From Cryomorpha sp963748925 (lineage in GTDB: Bacteria; Bacteroidota; Bacteroidia; Flavobacteriales_D; Cryomorphaceae), in NCBI GenBank assembly GCA_963748925.1, contig CAVVKG010000008.1:434001-498000 (forward strand): a stretch of 64,000 nt of DNA, in the 5' to 3' direction. Shown here in pieces: positions 1 to 9,069 of this stretch. Position 1 is the stretch's first letter. Each line of letters opens with the position of its first letter. The translations under genes and the position numbers were made by a program. Below the pieces are notes generated by a model. That model made no database searches. It was given only the letters and a program-made list of their open reading frames with translations, and was not told the DNA's origin.

Positions 1-880
1 AAGGAGTTCCGTCACCGGTAAGAGCAATTGCATCACACGGCACGTCATTTTCAGCCGGGCAAATGTTCGCTGCGAAATTTGCCGATAAATTACAAATAGG
101 ATTTTCACTTTGAATGGAGGCAGAAACAGTCACTCCAAGTGGAACGTTGTTGATAATCGGAACTGTACTGCCTACAGGTACTGCTACAGCAAGCAAGTTT
201 ACGTTTGAAGCAGGAACAGCGTCGGATCTTGTAAGTACAATTGTAATGAATGAATTGGTTCCGTAACTGTTGATAAGTGCAGATACAGAATAGGTATCGG
301 CTTCACAATTGTTGGTGACTGTGTAAGTAAGACTTGGAGGTGTGCATTCTCCGGATTGCACAACAATAGTATAATCTTCAGTTTCGCCATCAAAACCACC
401 CGGGCCACTTACACATGGATCCGTAGATGGTACATTCCAGCTTTGAATCACACGCATTCTTGTTTCTCCAACGAGCGCGTCTACCGGAACGTCAACCATA
501 TCAGTTAATGTACAGTTGTTGCTATTGCAAACATCCCCAATCTGAGTTCTTTCATCTTCTGAAAAGATCTCATCTTGATTCCAGTCTATCCAAATCTGAA
601 TATACTCGTTATCGCCGATAAAAACTTCTTGGGCGAGAGTTCCGGAAAACTCATATGACAATCCCGGAGAAACACTTCCGGAAATATCCGTAAAGTCGGT
701 ATAGCCGGAAGGCCCGCTAGAATTATTAATTCCGGCAAAGGTGACATTGGTAAGCCATTCAAATCCACTATCAGTAGATGAACTGGTGCAATACTGTGCC
801 ACCAAAGATGTGGTAGAGAACAGCATTAGAGAGACGAGAGTGCAGCACACTCCAATCCACTTAGTAAATTGGGTCTTCAT
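1..880 (-). CDS. Secreted GEVED-domain protein, partial (C-terminus outside window)
   Basis: Reading leftwards from ATG at 880 the frame stays open to the window edge (293 codons), so the C-terminus is missing. It begins with a signal peptide of about 28 residues ending SLVAQ, followed by a mature part starting YCTSSS. Residues around 95-160 form a GEVED domain: an aromatic-rich stretch IQIWIDWNQDEIFSEDER followed by DGETEDY. GEVED domains are common in surface and secreted proteins of Bacteroidota, often next to protease or adhesin modules and with a T9SS sorting domain at the end; neither can be seen because of the cut. Function beyond an exported surface role is unknown. It lies in tandem with the large T9SS protein at 1229-5539 but is separated from it by a terminator-like hairpin, so it is probably transcribed separately. 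Confidence 0.85.
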   Translation of the reverse strand, partial: MKTQFTKWIGVCCTLVSLMLFSTTSLVAQYCTSSSTDSGFEWLTNVTFAGINNSSGPSGYTDFTDISGSVSPGLSYEFSGTLAQEVFIGDNEYIQIWIDWNQDEIFSEDERTQIGDVCNSNNCTLTDMVDVPVDALVGETRMRVIQSWNVPSTDPCVSGPGGFDGETEDYTIVVQSGECTPPSLTYTVTNNCEADTYSVSALINSYGTNSFITIVLTRSDAVPASNVNLLAVAVPVGSTVPIINNVPLGVTVSASIQSENPICNLSANFAANICPAENDVPCDAIALTGDGTP

Positions 881-1228
881 TGGTTAAAATATTTAGTTAA
901 TAATTGGTTAAACCGAGTGTTAAAGTGGTTTGCTCTAACCGTTATCTCGGTATGTCAATAGTAGCAAATATTTTCGATCAATACAATATTTTTTCCGATG
1001 AATCTTATTTTTAGTCAAAGAGTTACAGACTAATTGATATTACGAATAGAATAAAACATAACAGCAATGCAGTTTGCTTGAATAAAGAATAGGAAATCGT
1101 TTAGCCTGAATTAGTTTAATTTATTTATTAATAAAAGTCCCGGCTACCAAAGAGGCAACCGGGACTTCATTTTAGCTTAAGAAGATTCTTGCGTTGGCTT
1201 TGTTAGCCAATCGGGAATCGTTCTCTAC
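881..1228. other. Intergenic region between two secreted-protein genes
   Basis: A 348-bp AT-rich gap. It holds the terminator-like hairpin of the gene to the right (1135-1167) and, next to the ATG at 880, the presumed promoter of the GEVED gene. I see no exact TAnnTTTG on the minus strand here, and no ORF or RNA gene. Confidence 0.6.
1135..1167 (-). terminator. Rho-independent-type terminator of the 1229-5539 gene
   Basis: Perfect 9-bp arms AAGTCCCGG (1135-1143) and CCGGGACTT (1159-1167) with a 15-nt loop, 62 bp past the stop codon. Read on the minus strand the stem is followed by TTTTATTAATAA, a T-rich tail. Confidence 0.75.
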
Positions 1229-4200
1229 TTATTTAGCAATCATGAACTTGTCAATGATTGTTTCATTCGTAGTTGTCATTTTGTAGATGTAAACTCCGTT
1301 AGGAAGGCTTGCACCATCAAAATCGATTCTGTACTCTTCACCTTGTTGTGCTTCCGCATTGAAAAGTGTAGTAACCATACGTCCGCTCATGTCATACACT
1401 TCTACAAGTGTGCGACCAGTTTCAGCAGTCATAAATACCACTTGTGAAGGCCCTGAAGTAGGGTTCGGGTAAGAGCTAAGTACGCTGTTTGATTCAGCAG
1501 CCATACCTTGTGACTCTTGTCCGTCTTCACAGTTGTAAAGAGCTACAACACCGTCTACATCGAATGCATCAGGAGTGTTAGAGAGATCATTGTTGTTAAC
1601 GATTTTAACATAGTTTACATACTCTAATCCTAGTGTGCCATCACCAGCATCGCTGATGTCAACAAAATTGTCAGCGCGACAAATTGTTTTCACCATGTGC
1701 CAGTCACCTGGTTCACCAGAAACAGATACGTATACATCAGCAAACTCATCGTATGAGTTACAGCTGTTGTTACCCCAAGTAGTTTCAACTACTTCGATGT
1801 CGTCACCATCACCGTTAGGAATCGCACCGTCAAATGAAAGTGTCAAGCTACCACCGTATCCAAGAGATACGAATACTAGATCGCCAGATTGATTTGAACG
1901 CTCAGGAGCTCCAAGAGCTTCAGCCGGGTTGGTTCGGTTTGCGGCGATAGCGCCACCACCAAAGCTGGTACCTTGAACATATTCAACAACTTCCGTTGCA
2001 TAACAGTCACCATTTTCAACAACCGGATTGTTCTCACATCCATTGATAGCTTCAACACCATCTACATCGTATCCATCAAGTGAACCTGTAGATGCAGAGT
2101 TAGTGATACGAATTGCAGCAACATAGTCAAGACCAGTTCCAGCAATATCAACCTCACCATCACGGCAGATTGAACCAGCAGAAACGAAGTTGATTCCATC
2201 TTGTGAAAGTTCAATATCAGCTTGCTCGTCATCAGCTCCACCACATGCATCACCAGAGAAAGAAGTTTCCCAGATACGGATGTCGTTTCCTGGGGCGTCA
2301 TAAATAACACCACCGAAACCTATTGTGATAGATCCACCTTCACCAAGTGAAACAAATCCACCTGCAGCGTTGCTGGCATCTGGTTGCCCAAGAGCAGCAG
2401 TTGCATCAGAACGATCTAAAGGAACAGCGTTACCATTCGTTTGAAGTCCTTGTTCAAATCCAAGGATTTCAGAACCGTAACATTGTGTGTTCAATCCACC
2501 ACTTTCAATACAAGCACCGGCTAAATCACCATTAAATAGTGGAAGACCGATGTCATGCGTAGCAACTACAGATTGAGATGCGATTTCCACTTCTTTAAGA
2601 AGTGATCCACCGTTACCATCAGCAAGCAATACGTTACCATTGGTAAGTACAGCAGCACCGTTGATTTCATTTACAGGAACTGTGAATGACGCACCAGTCA
2701 ATACATTCGTAAATGTATTGTTGTTACGTGTAATCAACCAGATTTCTCCATCTACTTCAATCAAGTCACCACCATTTACTGTTCTGCTTGGACCGTAAGG
2801 AGTAGCAATACCAGTTGCAGGGTTAACCGTATAAACCTGGTTGCTTCCAGTGTGTCCAACGTAAAGAGTACCGTCGTTACTAACTACAGCAGCAACGAAA
2901 CCTGAGAGATCAACACCACCATCAGAGATAATATCTATTGTAGCAATTACAGATGCAGAAGCTACGTCAACTATTTTCAAGTTGCTTCCATCAACGTTAT
3001 AAATAATGCCTCCATCAGGAGACAGACCAATGTGTCCGTCAAGATCTGGCATAACTGTAGTGTAAGATGCAGTACCATCACCGTTAAGTGTTACCTCAAG
3101 AAGTGGTTCTTGTCCACCACCTTGTGGGATATGAACATAGTACAATTTGTAGTTCAAACACTCACCTTCACCTGGCTGGCTGAATGTGTTACAACCAGAA
3201 GTCATGTCACCATCCCGAAGCGTATATGGTTCGCCATTTAGTGCCAGTGAATAAGTTGTTCCTGGATTTGATCCGTCTAAATTGCGCACTTCAAGACTTG
3301 TGTTGCCTCTATTTGTCAATACTAGCTGATCAGTATCGGTAATAGCCATACCCGTTACCAGATTGGTTACATTACCAATGAATACATCAGCAATTACGTC
3401 AGCTGGATATACTTCATAAAGACCATTACCACTACGTGTAGCAAGGTAAAGCATACCATCAGATGCAAATGCAAGGTCACCACCAGTTACTGGAGCGTAC
3501 GTGTCGTAGCTTGAAACCACGTTAGTAGATACATTTACAGAGTAAACTGCATTGTTGTCCTGGCTACCAATAAGTAGGTTGCCATTTGGAGCAAATACAG
3601 CAGCAGTAAGCTCACCATAGTCAGCACCCAAAGCAATAGTAGGACCGAAAGATGGAGCTACTTCGTGTGGGCTAATAGTACGGTAAGAGTTTTCGTTCTT
3701 GCTTACAGCATAGATAAGGTTATCCTCATTGTTATAAGCAATATGTATTTCGATGTCGCTTGTTGCGATGTATTCCATCGTTGCTACACCACCGCTAATT
3801 GTTACTTCATAGATATCAGAGATACCATCTGCAGCAGCGTGGTCAGAAATGTAGTATACGAAGTCTTCACAACTTGAAACGAAAACTGGTGTACCCGAAC
3901 AAGTACAGTCTTCACCTACAATATCGTTCTCAGTATCATCATTTTCGTCATCACAAGCATCGCCTATGTTTGCTTCAAGGTCAGGACAGTCGAATCCTTG
4001 TTCTAGAGTAGGAATAAGACACCATGATGCCAAATTTCCACCATCTCCGTTTGTGTCATCCGTAATTTGCAGAATCCAGTCGCCATCAAAACTTTCGCCA
4101 TTAAAAGCAGCCAGTAAAGCTGGAGCTTCTGGAGCATATGCACCGTATAGTATAGGCTCACTTCCAGATGGTTGGCAAGCTAATACAGCGCCATCATCAT

Positions 4201-5539
4201 CAAACTGGACATCAAAATTGTTTCCGCTACTACAAATATCAGTAAATAACTCTATTTGAGTGCCCGCAGGACTAATCAAAACAACATCCATATCAGCATG
4301 CCAGGTATGCGTACCACTTAGTGCCACATTCAGATCTATTAGTGTTTGACCAGATGTGCCTGATACAGAAATTGTATCTCGTGTAACAACACCTGAACCA
4401 GGACCAATAGGCTTATTTGGTATATTGCTGTAAGGTCCACAAGCTAAAATTTGACTTGGTTCGCCCGTGCATCCACAATCTTCACCAACTACATCGTTAA
4501 GAGTGGTAGAGTCATTATCATCACACTCGTCACCAATGTTAGCCAATAGCTCAGTACAGTCATAAGGTATACCTGCACAAAGGCAGTCTTCACCCAACTC
4601 ATCATCATATGTAGCATCGATACCATCATCACATGCATTTCCAATGTTGCCATCCGGACAATCACTTTCGCAGCTAGTGCACTGAACTTGCGTAGCAACA
4701 CAGGCATCGTCTTGAACGCAGTTTTCGTCTACATTCCAGTGAGAATAAAGATTAGCACCGCTGGTGTTAAATACAGAGAGAGGACTATATCCTTCTGCAA
4801 TAATTTCACCATCCAAAGAATCAGATCTTACTGTAATATAACCACCTTCTACGATTGAAAACTCTAAATCTGCGCCTACTGGTACACCAGAAATTGTAGA
4901 GTATTCTTCTTGATACGAACAGCTTGAAATTGAGATAAGTTGACCATTTGGGCCGTCTTCCAAAATATTAGCTGAACCAAATGAGGACGTATTTAAACAA
5001 AATTCAGGATATGGGGTGCCTGCACATGAGCAGTCCTCTCCAATTACGTCATCAAAAGTTGAATCATTATCGTCATCACAAGGATCACCAAAGTTTCCGT
5101 CTGGGCAGTCGGTTGCACAAACAGCCTCTCCAAGTGCAAATTCTACACTTCCATCAAACCCGTCGAGCAAAGTAAAAGGTCCGGCAACAACTACCGGGGC
5201 GACAAGTGTATCTGCAGTAACGATGGTTAGATCGTTTCCGTTCCAGCCATCACCCCAGCTATCTGCCATATTGAGTGTGTAACAAGCATCAGCTAGGCAC
5301 ACTTCTAAATCTACGGTTGTATCGCTTCCTTCGGCAACTACCTCTCCTTCATTATCAATTATTTGCCAAGAAGCTTCGTAAGTATAGGATCCTCCCCCCA
5401 GGCTTAAGTTGTAGCACGTTTGAGCCCAGCTGGTTCCGGACATCAATAAGAGCATTACCAGGAAGCAGCAACTTCCGATATGCTTTTTAATTTGGCTGAA
5501 TGAAGTCAGCACTTGGTTTTTAGTAATCATCTTATTCAT
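1229..5539 (-). CDS. Large T9SS-secreted surface protein with Cys/Asp repeats, P-domain and beta-propeller region
   Basis: The protein has 1436 residues from the ATG at 5539; the frame extends 18 codons further upstream, but the signal peptide (around residues 22-40, ending TSWAQ) fits this start. Order of parts: signal peptide; four Cys/Asp-rich repeats of about 33 residues (around 145, 293, 328 and 518) built on CDDxNDxT...DxxGEDCxCxG, which look like calcium-binding loops; a proprotein-convertase P-domain (about 382-510) between repeats 3 and 4; a region of short repeated beta-strand units resembling an NHL/SMP-type propeller (about 560-1010); two tandem copies of a 150-residue module (about 1016-1165 and 1176-1340); and a T9SS type A sorting domain (about 1360-1436) starting SYPNPTSG and ending FMIAK. 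It should be exported by Sec, moved across the outer membrane by T9SS and anchored or released. No protease catalytic domain is visible despite the P-domain. Role inferred: adhesin or matrix protein. Confidence 0.88.
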   Translation of the reverse strand: MNKMITKNQVLTSFSQIKKHIGSCCFLVMLLLMSGTSWAQTCYNLSLGGGSYTYEASWQIIDNEGEVVAEGSDTTVDLEVCLADACYTLNMADSWGDGWNGNDLTIVTADTLVAPVVVAGPFTLLDGFDGSVEFALGEAVCATDCPDGNFGDPCDDDNDSTFDDVIGEDCSCAGTPYPEFCLNTSSFGSANILEDGPNGQLISISSCSYQEEYSTISGVPVGADLEFSIVEGGYITVRSDSLDGEIIAEGYSPLSVFNTSGANLYSHWNVDENCVQDDACVATQVQCTSCESDCPDGNIGNACDDGIDATYDDELGEDCLCAGIPYDCTELLANIGDECDDNDSTTLNDVVGEDCGCTGEPSQILACGPYSNIPNKPIGPGSGVVTRDTISVSGTSGQTLIDLNVALSGTHTWHADMDVVLISPAGTQIELFTDICSSGNNFDVQFDDDGAVLACQPSGSEPILYGAYAPEAPALLAAFNGESFDGDWILQITDDTNGDGGNLASWCLIPTLEQGFDCPDLEANIGDACDDENDDTENDIVGEDCTCSGTPVFVSSCEDFVYYISDHAAADGISDIYEVTISGGVATMEYIATSDIEIHIAYNNEDNLIYAVSKNENSYRTISPHEVAPSFGPTIALGADYGELTAAVFAPNGNLLIGSQDNNAVYSVNVSTNVVSSYDTYAPVTGGDLAFASDGMLYLATRSGNGLYEVYPADVIADVFIGNVTNLVTGMAITDTDQLVLTNRGNTSLEVRNLDGSNPGTTYSLALNGEPYTLRDGDMTSGCNTFSQPGEGECLNYKLYYVHIPQGGGQEPLLEVTLNGDGTASYTTVMPDLDGHIGLSPDGGIIYNVDGSNLKIVDVASASVIATIDIISDGGVDLSGFVAAVVSNDGTLYVGHTGSNQVYTVNPATGIATPYGPSRTVNGGDLIEVDGEIWLITRNNNTFTNVLTGASFTVPVNEINGAAVLTNGNVLLADGNGGSLLKEVEIASQSVVATHDIGLPLFNGDLAGACIESGGLNTQCYGSEILGFEQGLQTNGNAVPLDRSDATAALGQPDASNAAGGFVSLGEGGSITIGFGGVIYDAPGNDIRIWETSFSGDACGGADDEQADIELSQDGINFVSAGSICRDGEVDIAGTGLDYVAAIRITNSASTGSLDGYDVDGVEAINGCENNPVVENGDCYATEVVEYVQGTSFGGGAIAANRTNPAEALGAPERSNQSGDLVFVSLGYGGSLTLSFDGAIPNGDGDDIEVVETTWGNNSCNSYDEFADVYVSVSGEPGDWHMVKTICRADNFVDISDAGDGTLGLEYVNYVKIVNNNDLSNTPDAFDVDGVVALYNCEDGQESQGMAAESNSVLSSYPNPTSGPSQVVFMTAETGRTLVEVYDMSGRMVTTLFNAEAQQGEEYRIDFDGASLPNGVYIYKMTTTNETIIDKFMIAK

Positions 5540-5668
5540 ATTTGTTGGTTTTAATGTTTCATAACAAAATCGTCTGCGTGAGAATTCTCGCAAGGCTATG
5601 AAGTGGTGAAAAAGATGTACTAAATACTAAATGTGGATTTCAATTGTTCAATCTCACTCGAACGGTTA

Positions 5669-5698
5669 CAAAGATAAGGCATTATTCGACGAAGTCAA
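5669..5698 (-). promoter_or_regulatory. Bacteroidota-type promoter of the large T9SS protein
   Basis: On the minus strand a TTG of TTGAC (5698-5696) is followed after 19 bp by TATCTTTG (5676-5669). This fits the Bacteroidota consensus of a -33 TTG/TTTG and a -7 TAnnTTTG. It lies about 130 bp before the ATG at 5539. Confidence 0.6.
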
Positions 5699-5831
5699 TA
5701 TTATCGTCGATAAAAATTGAAATAATTGTGTCCAAAATTGAGTGATGTTTAATTAAAACACTGTTTATCAGTAATTTGTGAAAATAATTGCTTAGAATCG
5801 ATTTATCAAAATATTTTGAGAGAAAACTCAA

Positions 5832-6845
5832 TCAAAACAATTTCTTGTCGAGATTTAGCCATTGGAGAGCTGCACCATGAAAAAGATTGCTCTTGATTTC
5901 GTCACTATACTTGCTTCCGCGAATTAGCTTGCCAGGTTCCAGCTCACCCAATGGAAAGGGATAATCTGTTCCTAGCGCCACGCGGTCTGACCCAAAAAGA
6001 TCAACAACATAGTCGAGCACCTTGTTATCATGAACAAGCGAATCAATCCAAAACTTACCGAGGTATTCCTTCGGATTAACATTATTATCGATGGCGCAAA
6101 GATCTGGCCTTACATTAAATCCATGTTCTACGCGGCTAATGGTTGCCGGAAAAGAACCCCCTCCATGGGCAAAGGCTACTCTGAGTTTTGGAAGTCGTTC
6201 AAAGACACCGCCGAATATCATAGAGCAAATAGCGAGACTGGTTTCGGCTGGCATTCCTACCAGCCACGGAAGCCAGTATCTTTCCATCTTTTCTTTCGAC
6301 ATCATATCCCATGGGTGAACAAAGATAGCCATGTCTAAATCCTGACAGGCTTCAAAAATGGGAAATAGGTTTGGGTCATTTAGATTCCAGTCGTTTACAT
6401 GGGAGCCAATCTCGATCCCGGCAAGTCCAATTTTTTTGCATCGCTCTAATTCTGCAATTGCGAGTTCAGGCTCCTGCATAGGAATAGTGCCCAGACCAAT
6501 GAACCGCTTCGGGTATCGCTGAACTATTTCGGCAATGTGATCATTCAAAAATTTCGAAACTTCAAGACAGTCAAGTGGTTTGGCCCAGTAGCTAAACATT
6601 ACAGGAACTGTGCTCAGTACTTGCACATCCACGTGATGCTGTCCGCATTCGCGCATTCTTGTTTCAGCATCCCAGCAATTATCTTCAATTTCTCTAAAAA
6701 ATTTGTTATCCATCATCATCCGCGCACAGCACGGTTTATGATGGTCCAGATGAATAAATCCACCGTATCCAAATCGCTCTCTGAAGTTTGGAATATTTTC
6801 AGGTAGAATGTGCGTATGAATATCGATAGTTAACATTTGGCTCAA
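5832..6845 (-). CDS. 2-amino-3-carboxymuconate-6-semialdehyde decarboxylase (ACMSD), amidohydrolase family
   Basis: This 337-residue cytosolic enzyme is predicted to decarboxylate ACMS to 2-aminomuconate semialdehyde in tryptophan/kynurenine breakdown, diverting flux from quinolinate and NAD synthesis. The sequence follows animal ACMSD from end to end: the RFGYGG segment near residue 25, NCWDAETR near 57, STVPVMFSYWAKP near 78-90, and the C-terminal GTDYPFPLGELEPGK. The metal-binding and catalytic residues of the family are all present: H10 and H12 (DIHTH), H177 (HPWDM), H227 (AHGGG) and D294 (GTDYP). The start could also be Met4, which fits the usual N-terminus better. No other kynurenine-pathway gene is next to it; hemB lies upstream on the same strand, 137 bp away, with a hairpin between them. 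In Pseudomonas the equivalent gene is called nbaD. Confidence 0.92.
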   Translation of the reverse strand: MSQMLTIDIHTHILPENIPNFRERFGYGGFIHLDHHKPCCARMMMDNKFFREIEDNCWDAETRMRECGQHHVDVQVLSTVPVMFSYWAKPLDCLEVSKFLNDHIAEIVQRYPKRFIGLGTIPMQEPELAIAELERCKKIGLAGIEIGSHVNDWNLNDPNLFPIFEACQDLDMAIFVHPWDMMSKEKMERYWLPWLVGMPAETSLAICSMIFGGVFERLPKLRVAFAHGGGSFPATISRVEHGFNVRPDLCAIDNNVNPKEYLGKFWIDSLVHDNKVLDYVVDLFGSDRVALGTDYPFPLGELEPGKLIRGSKYSDEIKSNLFHGAALQWLNLDKKLF

Positions 6846-6860
6846 ATTAAAATTTCAGAA

Positions 6861-6887
6861 TAATCTTACGCAAAGAAAGTAAGATTA
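6861..6887 (-). terminator. Hairpin between hemB and the ACMSD gene
   Basis: Perfect 9-bp arms TAATCTTAC (6861-6869) and GTAAGATTA (6879-6887) around a 9-nt loop, 16 bp before the ACMSD ATG. The arms are AT-rich and the tail on the minus strand is only moderately T-rich, so it may be a weak terminator/attenuator or a regulatory hairpin. Confidence 0.4.
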
Positions 6888-6982
6888 TACGAAGTTGAGC
6901 AACTTCTCTTTAACCGGAATGCCAATCTAAAGAGATTATTAAGCCATCGTATCCCTTACGCCCGTTCCAAAAAGTAGTTGGC

Positions 6983-7951
6983 TTAAGCCAGAAGTTGAGC
7001 GTAAGATTTAGCAAAATAGGTAAGAATAACATCTGCTCCCGCTCTGCGAATGCTGAGCAGCATTTCCTGCATTGCTGCTTCCTCATCTAGCCAGCCATTT
7101 GCAGCAGCAGCTTTGAGCATAGCGTATTCACCACTTACATTATATGCTGCAATGGGCAAATTACTATGGTCTCTCAACTTGCTGATGATATCCAGATAAC
7201 ACAAGGCAGGCTTCACCATTAAGAAATCAGCACCTTCTTCTTCATCCAGAATAGCCTCGCGAAGTGCTTCTCTGCTATTGGCCGGATCCATTTGATAGCT
7301 TTTTTTGTCGCCACCTTTCGGTGCAGATTCAAGGGCATCTCTGAAGGGCCCATAAAAGGCGCTGGCATATTTTGCCGTGTAGGACATGATGCCCGTATTC
7401 GAATAACCGGCAGAATCAAGAGCTTCTCGCAAATGTTTTACTCGTCCATCCATCATGTCGGAAGGGCCAATAAGATCAAAGCCGGACTGGGCCTGAGCTA
7501 CCCCCATTTTTGAAAGTATGGGAAGCGTTTTATCATTTACTATTTGGCCGTTTTCAACCAGCCCGTCGTGCCCATCAGAACTGTAGGGGTCCATAGCCAC
7601 ATCGCTCATCAATACTGTATCGGGAAATTTTTCCTTGATCTCACGAGCGGCGTGTAAATAAAAGTTTTCTTCAGCGTAGCTATAAGATGCTACAGCATCT
7701 TTTCTGTGGTCTGAAACAGCCGGGAAAAGTACAAAGCTTTTTATTCCCAGATTCAAAGACTCTTCAATTTCGTTGAGGAGTTCTTTTCTTCCGAGTTGAA
7801 ACTGACCCGGAAGTGATTTAATTGGATTTTTTAGTGAGTCGTCCTCTGTAATAAATAAGGGTGATATAAGTTGATCCAGATCAATCCTTGTTTCTCTGAT
7901 TAATCCTCTAATACCTTCTGAATATCTATTCCTGCGCGGTCTAATTCTCAT
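6983..7951 (-). CDS. hemB: Porphobilinogen synthase (delta-aminolevulinic acid dehydratase)
   Basis: HemB condenses two molecules of 5-aminolevulinate to porphobilinogen in haem synthesis. At 322 residues it has the normal family length. The two Schiff-base lysines are present: K194 in MSYTAKYASAFYGPFR and K247 in FLMVKPALCYLD. The metal-site segment at 117-130 reads DVAMDPYSSDGHDG, so the three zinc-binding cysteines of the animal/yeast/E. coli type are replaced by Ala/Asp; this is the magnesium-type or zinc-independent form seen in plants and many bacteria. The ATG at 7951 lies inside the last codons of the preceding lipoprotein gene (11-bp overlap), which makes it the third gene of a yidD-lipoprotein-hemB operon. 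Confidence 0.97.
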   Translation of the reverse strand: MRIRPRRNRYSEGIRGLIRETRIDLDQLISPLFITEDDSLKNPIKSLPGQFQLGRKELLNEIEESLNLGIKSFVLFPAVSDHRKDAVASYSYAEENFYLHAAREIKEKFPDTVLMSDVAMDPYSSDGHDGLVENGQIVNDKTLPILSKMGVAQAQSGFDLIGPSDMMDGRVKHLREALDSAGYSNTGIMSYTAKYASAFYGPFRDALESAPKGGDKKSYQMDPANSREALREAILDEEEGADFLMVKPALCYLDIISKLRDHSNLPIAAYNVSGEYAMLKAAAANGWLDEEAAMQEMLLSIRRAGADVILTYFAKSYAQLLA

Positions 7952-8432
7952 CTTTTGTGTACATATCCATGGTGGTGATCAATTCATTGATTTTTGACCC
8001 TACTTCATCCAGACGTTTTTTATAAGCTTGTTGTAATTCCAGAATTTCCTGATCACTTAAGCCTTCCATAGTTCGCTCTTTTTCAGCGTCGTGGGTGTGA
8101 GGAGCACCTTCTTTGTGTTTGTGTTCAACCCCGGGTACGCCCGCTACTCCTTCCATCCAGCTATTTAGAAGTGTATAACTCCTTTCAATACTTCTGTTCA
8201 TAGATTCATAAGCTGGCCGGTCCGGATCTGAGTCAGATAATTGTGAAAGTTTTTTATCAACTCTTTCTTTTTGATCCGCTAGGGCATTATAAATCGAATC
8301 GTGTTTGTCCAGGATTTTTTCATGAATAGCAGCTGCTTCAACTAGTTTTCTATTTTCACTTCTGCCACCGCAAGAAATAACAACTGCGGCAATACTGAAG
8401 AATGTAAGGACTAAAAAGATTTTTTGTTTCAT
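7941..8432 (-). CDS. Putative lipoprotein with predicted helical/coiled-coil body
   Basis: A protein of 163 residues from the ATG at 8432. This start is chosen because it gives a clean lipoprotein signal (MKQKIFLVLTFFSIAAVVISC, lipobox VISC) and because that ATG shares its bases with the yidD stop codon (ATGA, 8432-8429). The mature part is charged and helical, with heptad-like stretches around residues 30-75 and 120-160, and a His-rich segment HKHKEGAPHTH near 105. I do not recognise a named family. It overlaps yidD by 4 bp and hemB by 11 bp, so all three are almost certainly co-translated. The His cluster could bind a metal, but that is only inference. Confidence 0.8.
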   Translation of the reverse strand: MKQKIFLVLTFFSIAAVVISCGGRSENRKLVEAAAIHEKILDKHDSIYNALADQKERVDKKLSQLSDSDPDRPAYESMNRSIERSYTLLNSWMEGVAGVPGVEHKHKEGAPHTHDAEKERTMEGLSDQEILELQQAYKKRLDEVGSKINELITTMDMYTKDEN

Positions 8433-8665
8433 TGGTTTTTTGATTTTTTTGGTACCGGATCCCAGCCTTGAGGGCCCCAGGGATGACATTTTGAAATTCG
8501 CTTTATTCCTAGCCAGGTTCCCTTAAAAGGACCCCATTCTTTAACCGACTCAATTGCATAAGCCGAGCATGTTGGTGTAAATCTGCAATTAGATCCCAGG
8601 AGTGGAGAAATTACTGCCTGATACACTTTTACGAAGAATATGACTATGTAGCTCAAAAATTTCAA
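8429..8665 (-). CDS. yidD: Membrane protein insertion efficiency factor YidD
   Basis: A 78-residue YidD-family protein that assists YidC-dependent membrane insertion. It shows the family pattern: an amphipathic N-terminal helix, SPLLGSNCRFTPTCSAYAIE (conserved cysteines at the family positions), then GTWLGIKRISKCHPWGPQGWDPVP. The family length is about 70-85. By homology translation begins at TTG 8665, as no ATG or GTG is in the right place. A perfect -7 element TAAATTTG (8677-8670) ends only 4 nt before this TTG, so the message may be nearly leaderless. It is the first gene of the operon with the lipoprotein and hemB. Confidence 0.94.
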   Translation of the reverse strand: MKFLSYIVIFFVKVYQAVISPLLGSNCRFTPTCSAYAIESVKEWGPFKGTWLGIKRISKCHPWGPQGWDPVPKKSKNQ

Positions 8666-8669
8666 GGTG

Positions 8670-8677
8670 CAAATTTA
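8670..8677 (-). promoter_or_regulatory. -7 promoter element directly before yidD
   Basis: TAAATTTG on the minus strand, an exact TAnnTTTG, separated from the TTG start of yidD by CACC. No clear -33 TTG at ideal spacing was seen. Confidence 0.55.
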
Positions 8678-9069
8678 CACAAAGGATTATAGATCATACC
8701 ATTTCTGATCAATGGCCGTGTTAATTATTTTTAAGTGTTGCTTATACTGACCAAGATACAGGCCAACAATCTACTTTACCACCAGACCATTTTATTGAAC
8801 TACCAAGTGTGGATGATGTGGTCACATAAAGGTCAATTTGTAGACTTCTCTCCGCAAATTTTTCATGGGAAGAGAGATGATTACATGAATGGGTTTTCTG
8901 ATTAAATTCATTATCAATGTTTTGAGATTTCTTCATGGCTCAGCAATTCGTTTGGTCTCGATTTTGTTTTTCTCTCTATAGAATTCAGGCCATTATTTCA
9001 AACAACTGAAAGTGTGGAAAGGAATTAAACCAACTGCAATAACGACTTAGGTCGCCCATATATATGAGT
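8678..9069. other. Gap with no recognised gene upstream of an orphan terminator
   Basis: No known family is visible here. On the plus strand there is one 56-codon frame from GTG 8735 to TAA 8905; it overlaps an antisense frame of similar size and neither has recognisable features. The strong plus-strand terminator at 9070-9098 implies that something is transcribed rightwards through this region, either this small ORF or a small RNA. Confidence 0.35.

Noticed and set aside
8742..8936. Minus-strand ORF of 64 codons between yidD and the HD gene
   Set aside because: Its composition is unremarkable and it overlaps an equally long plus-strand frame; no feature supports either strongly.
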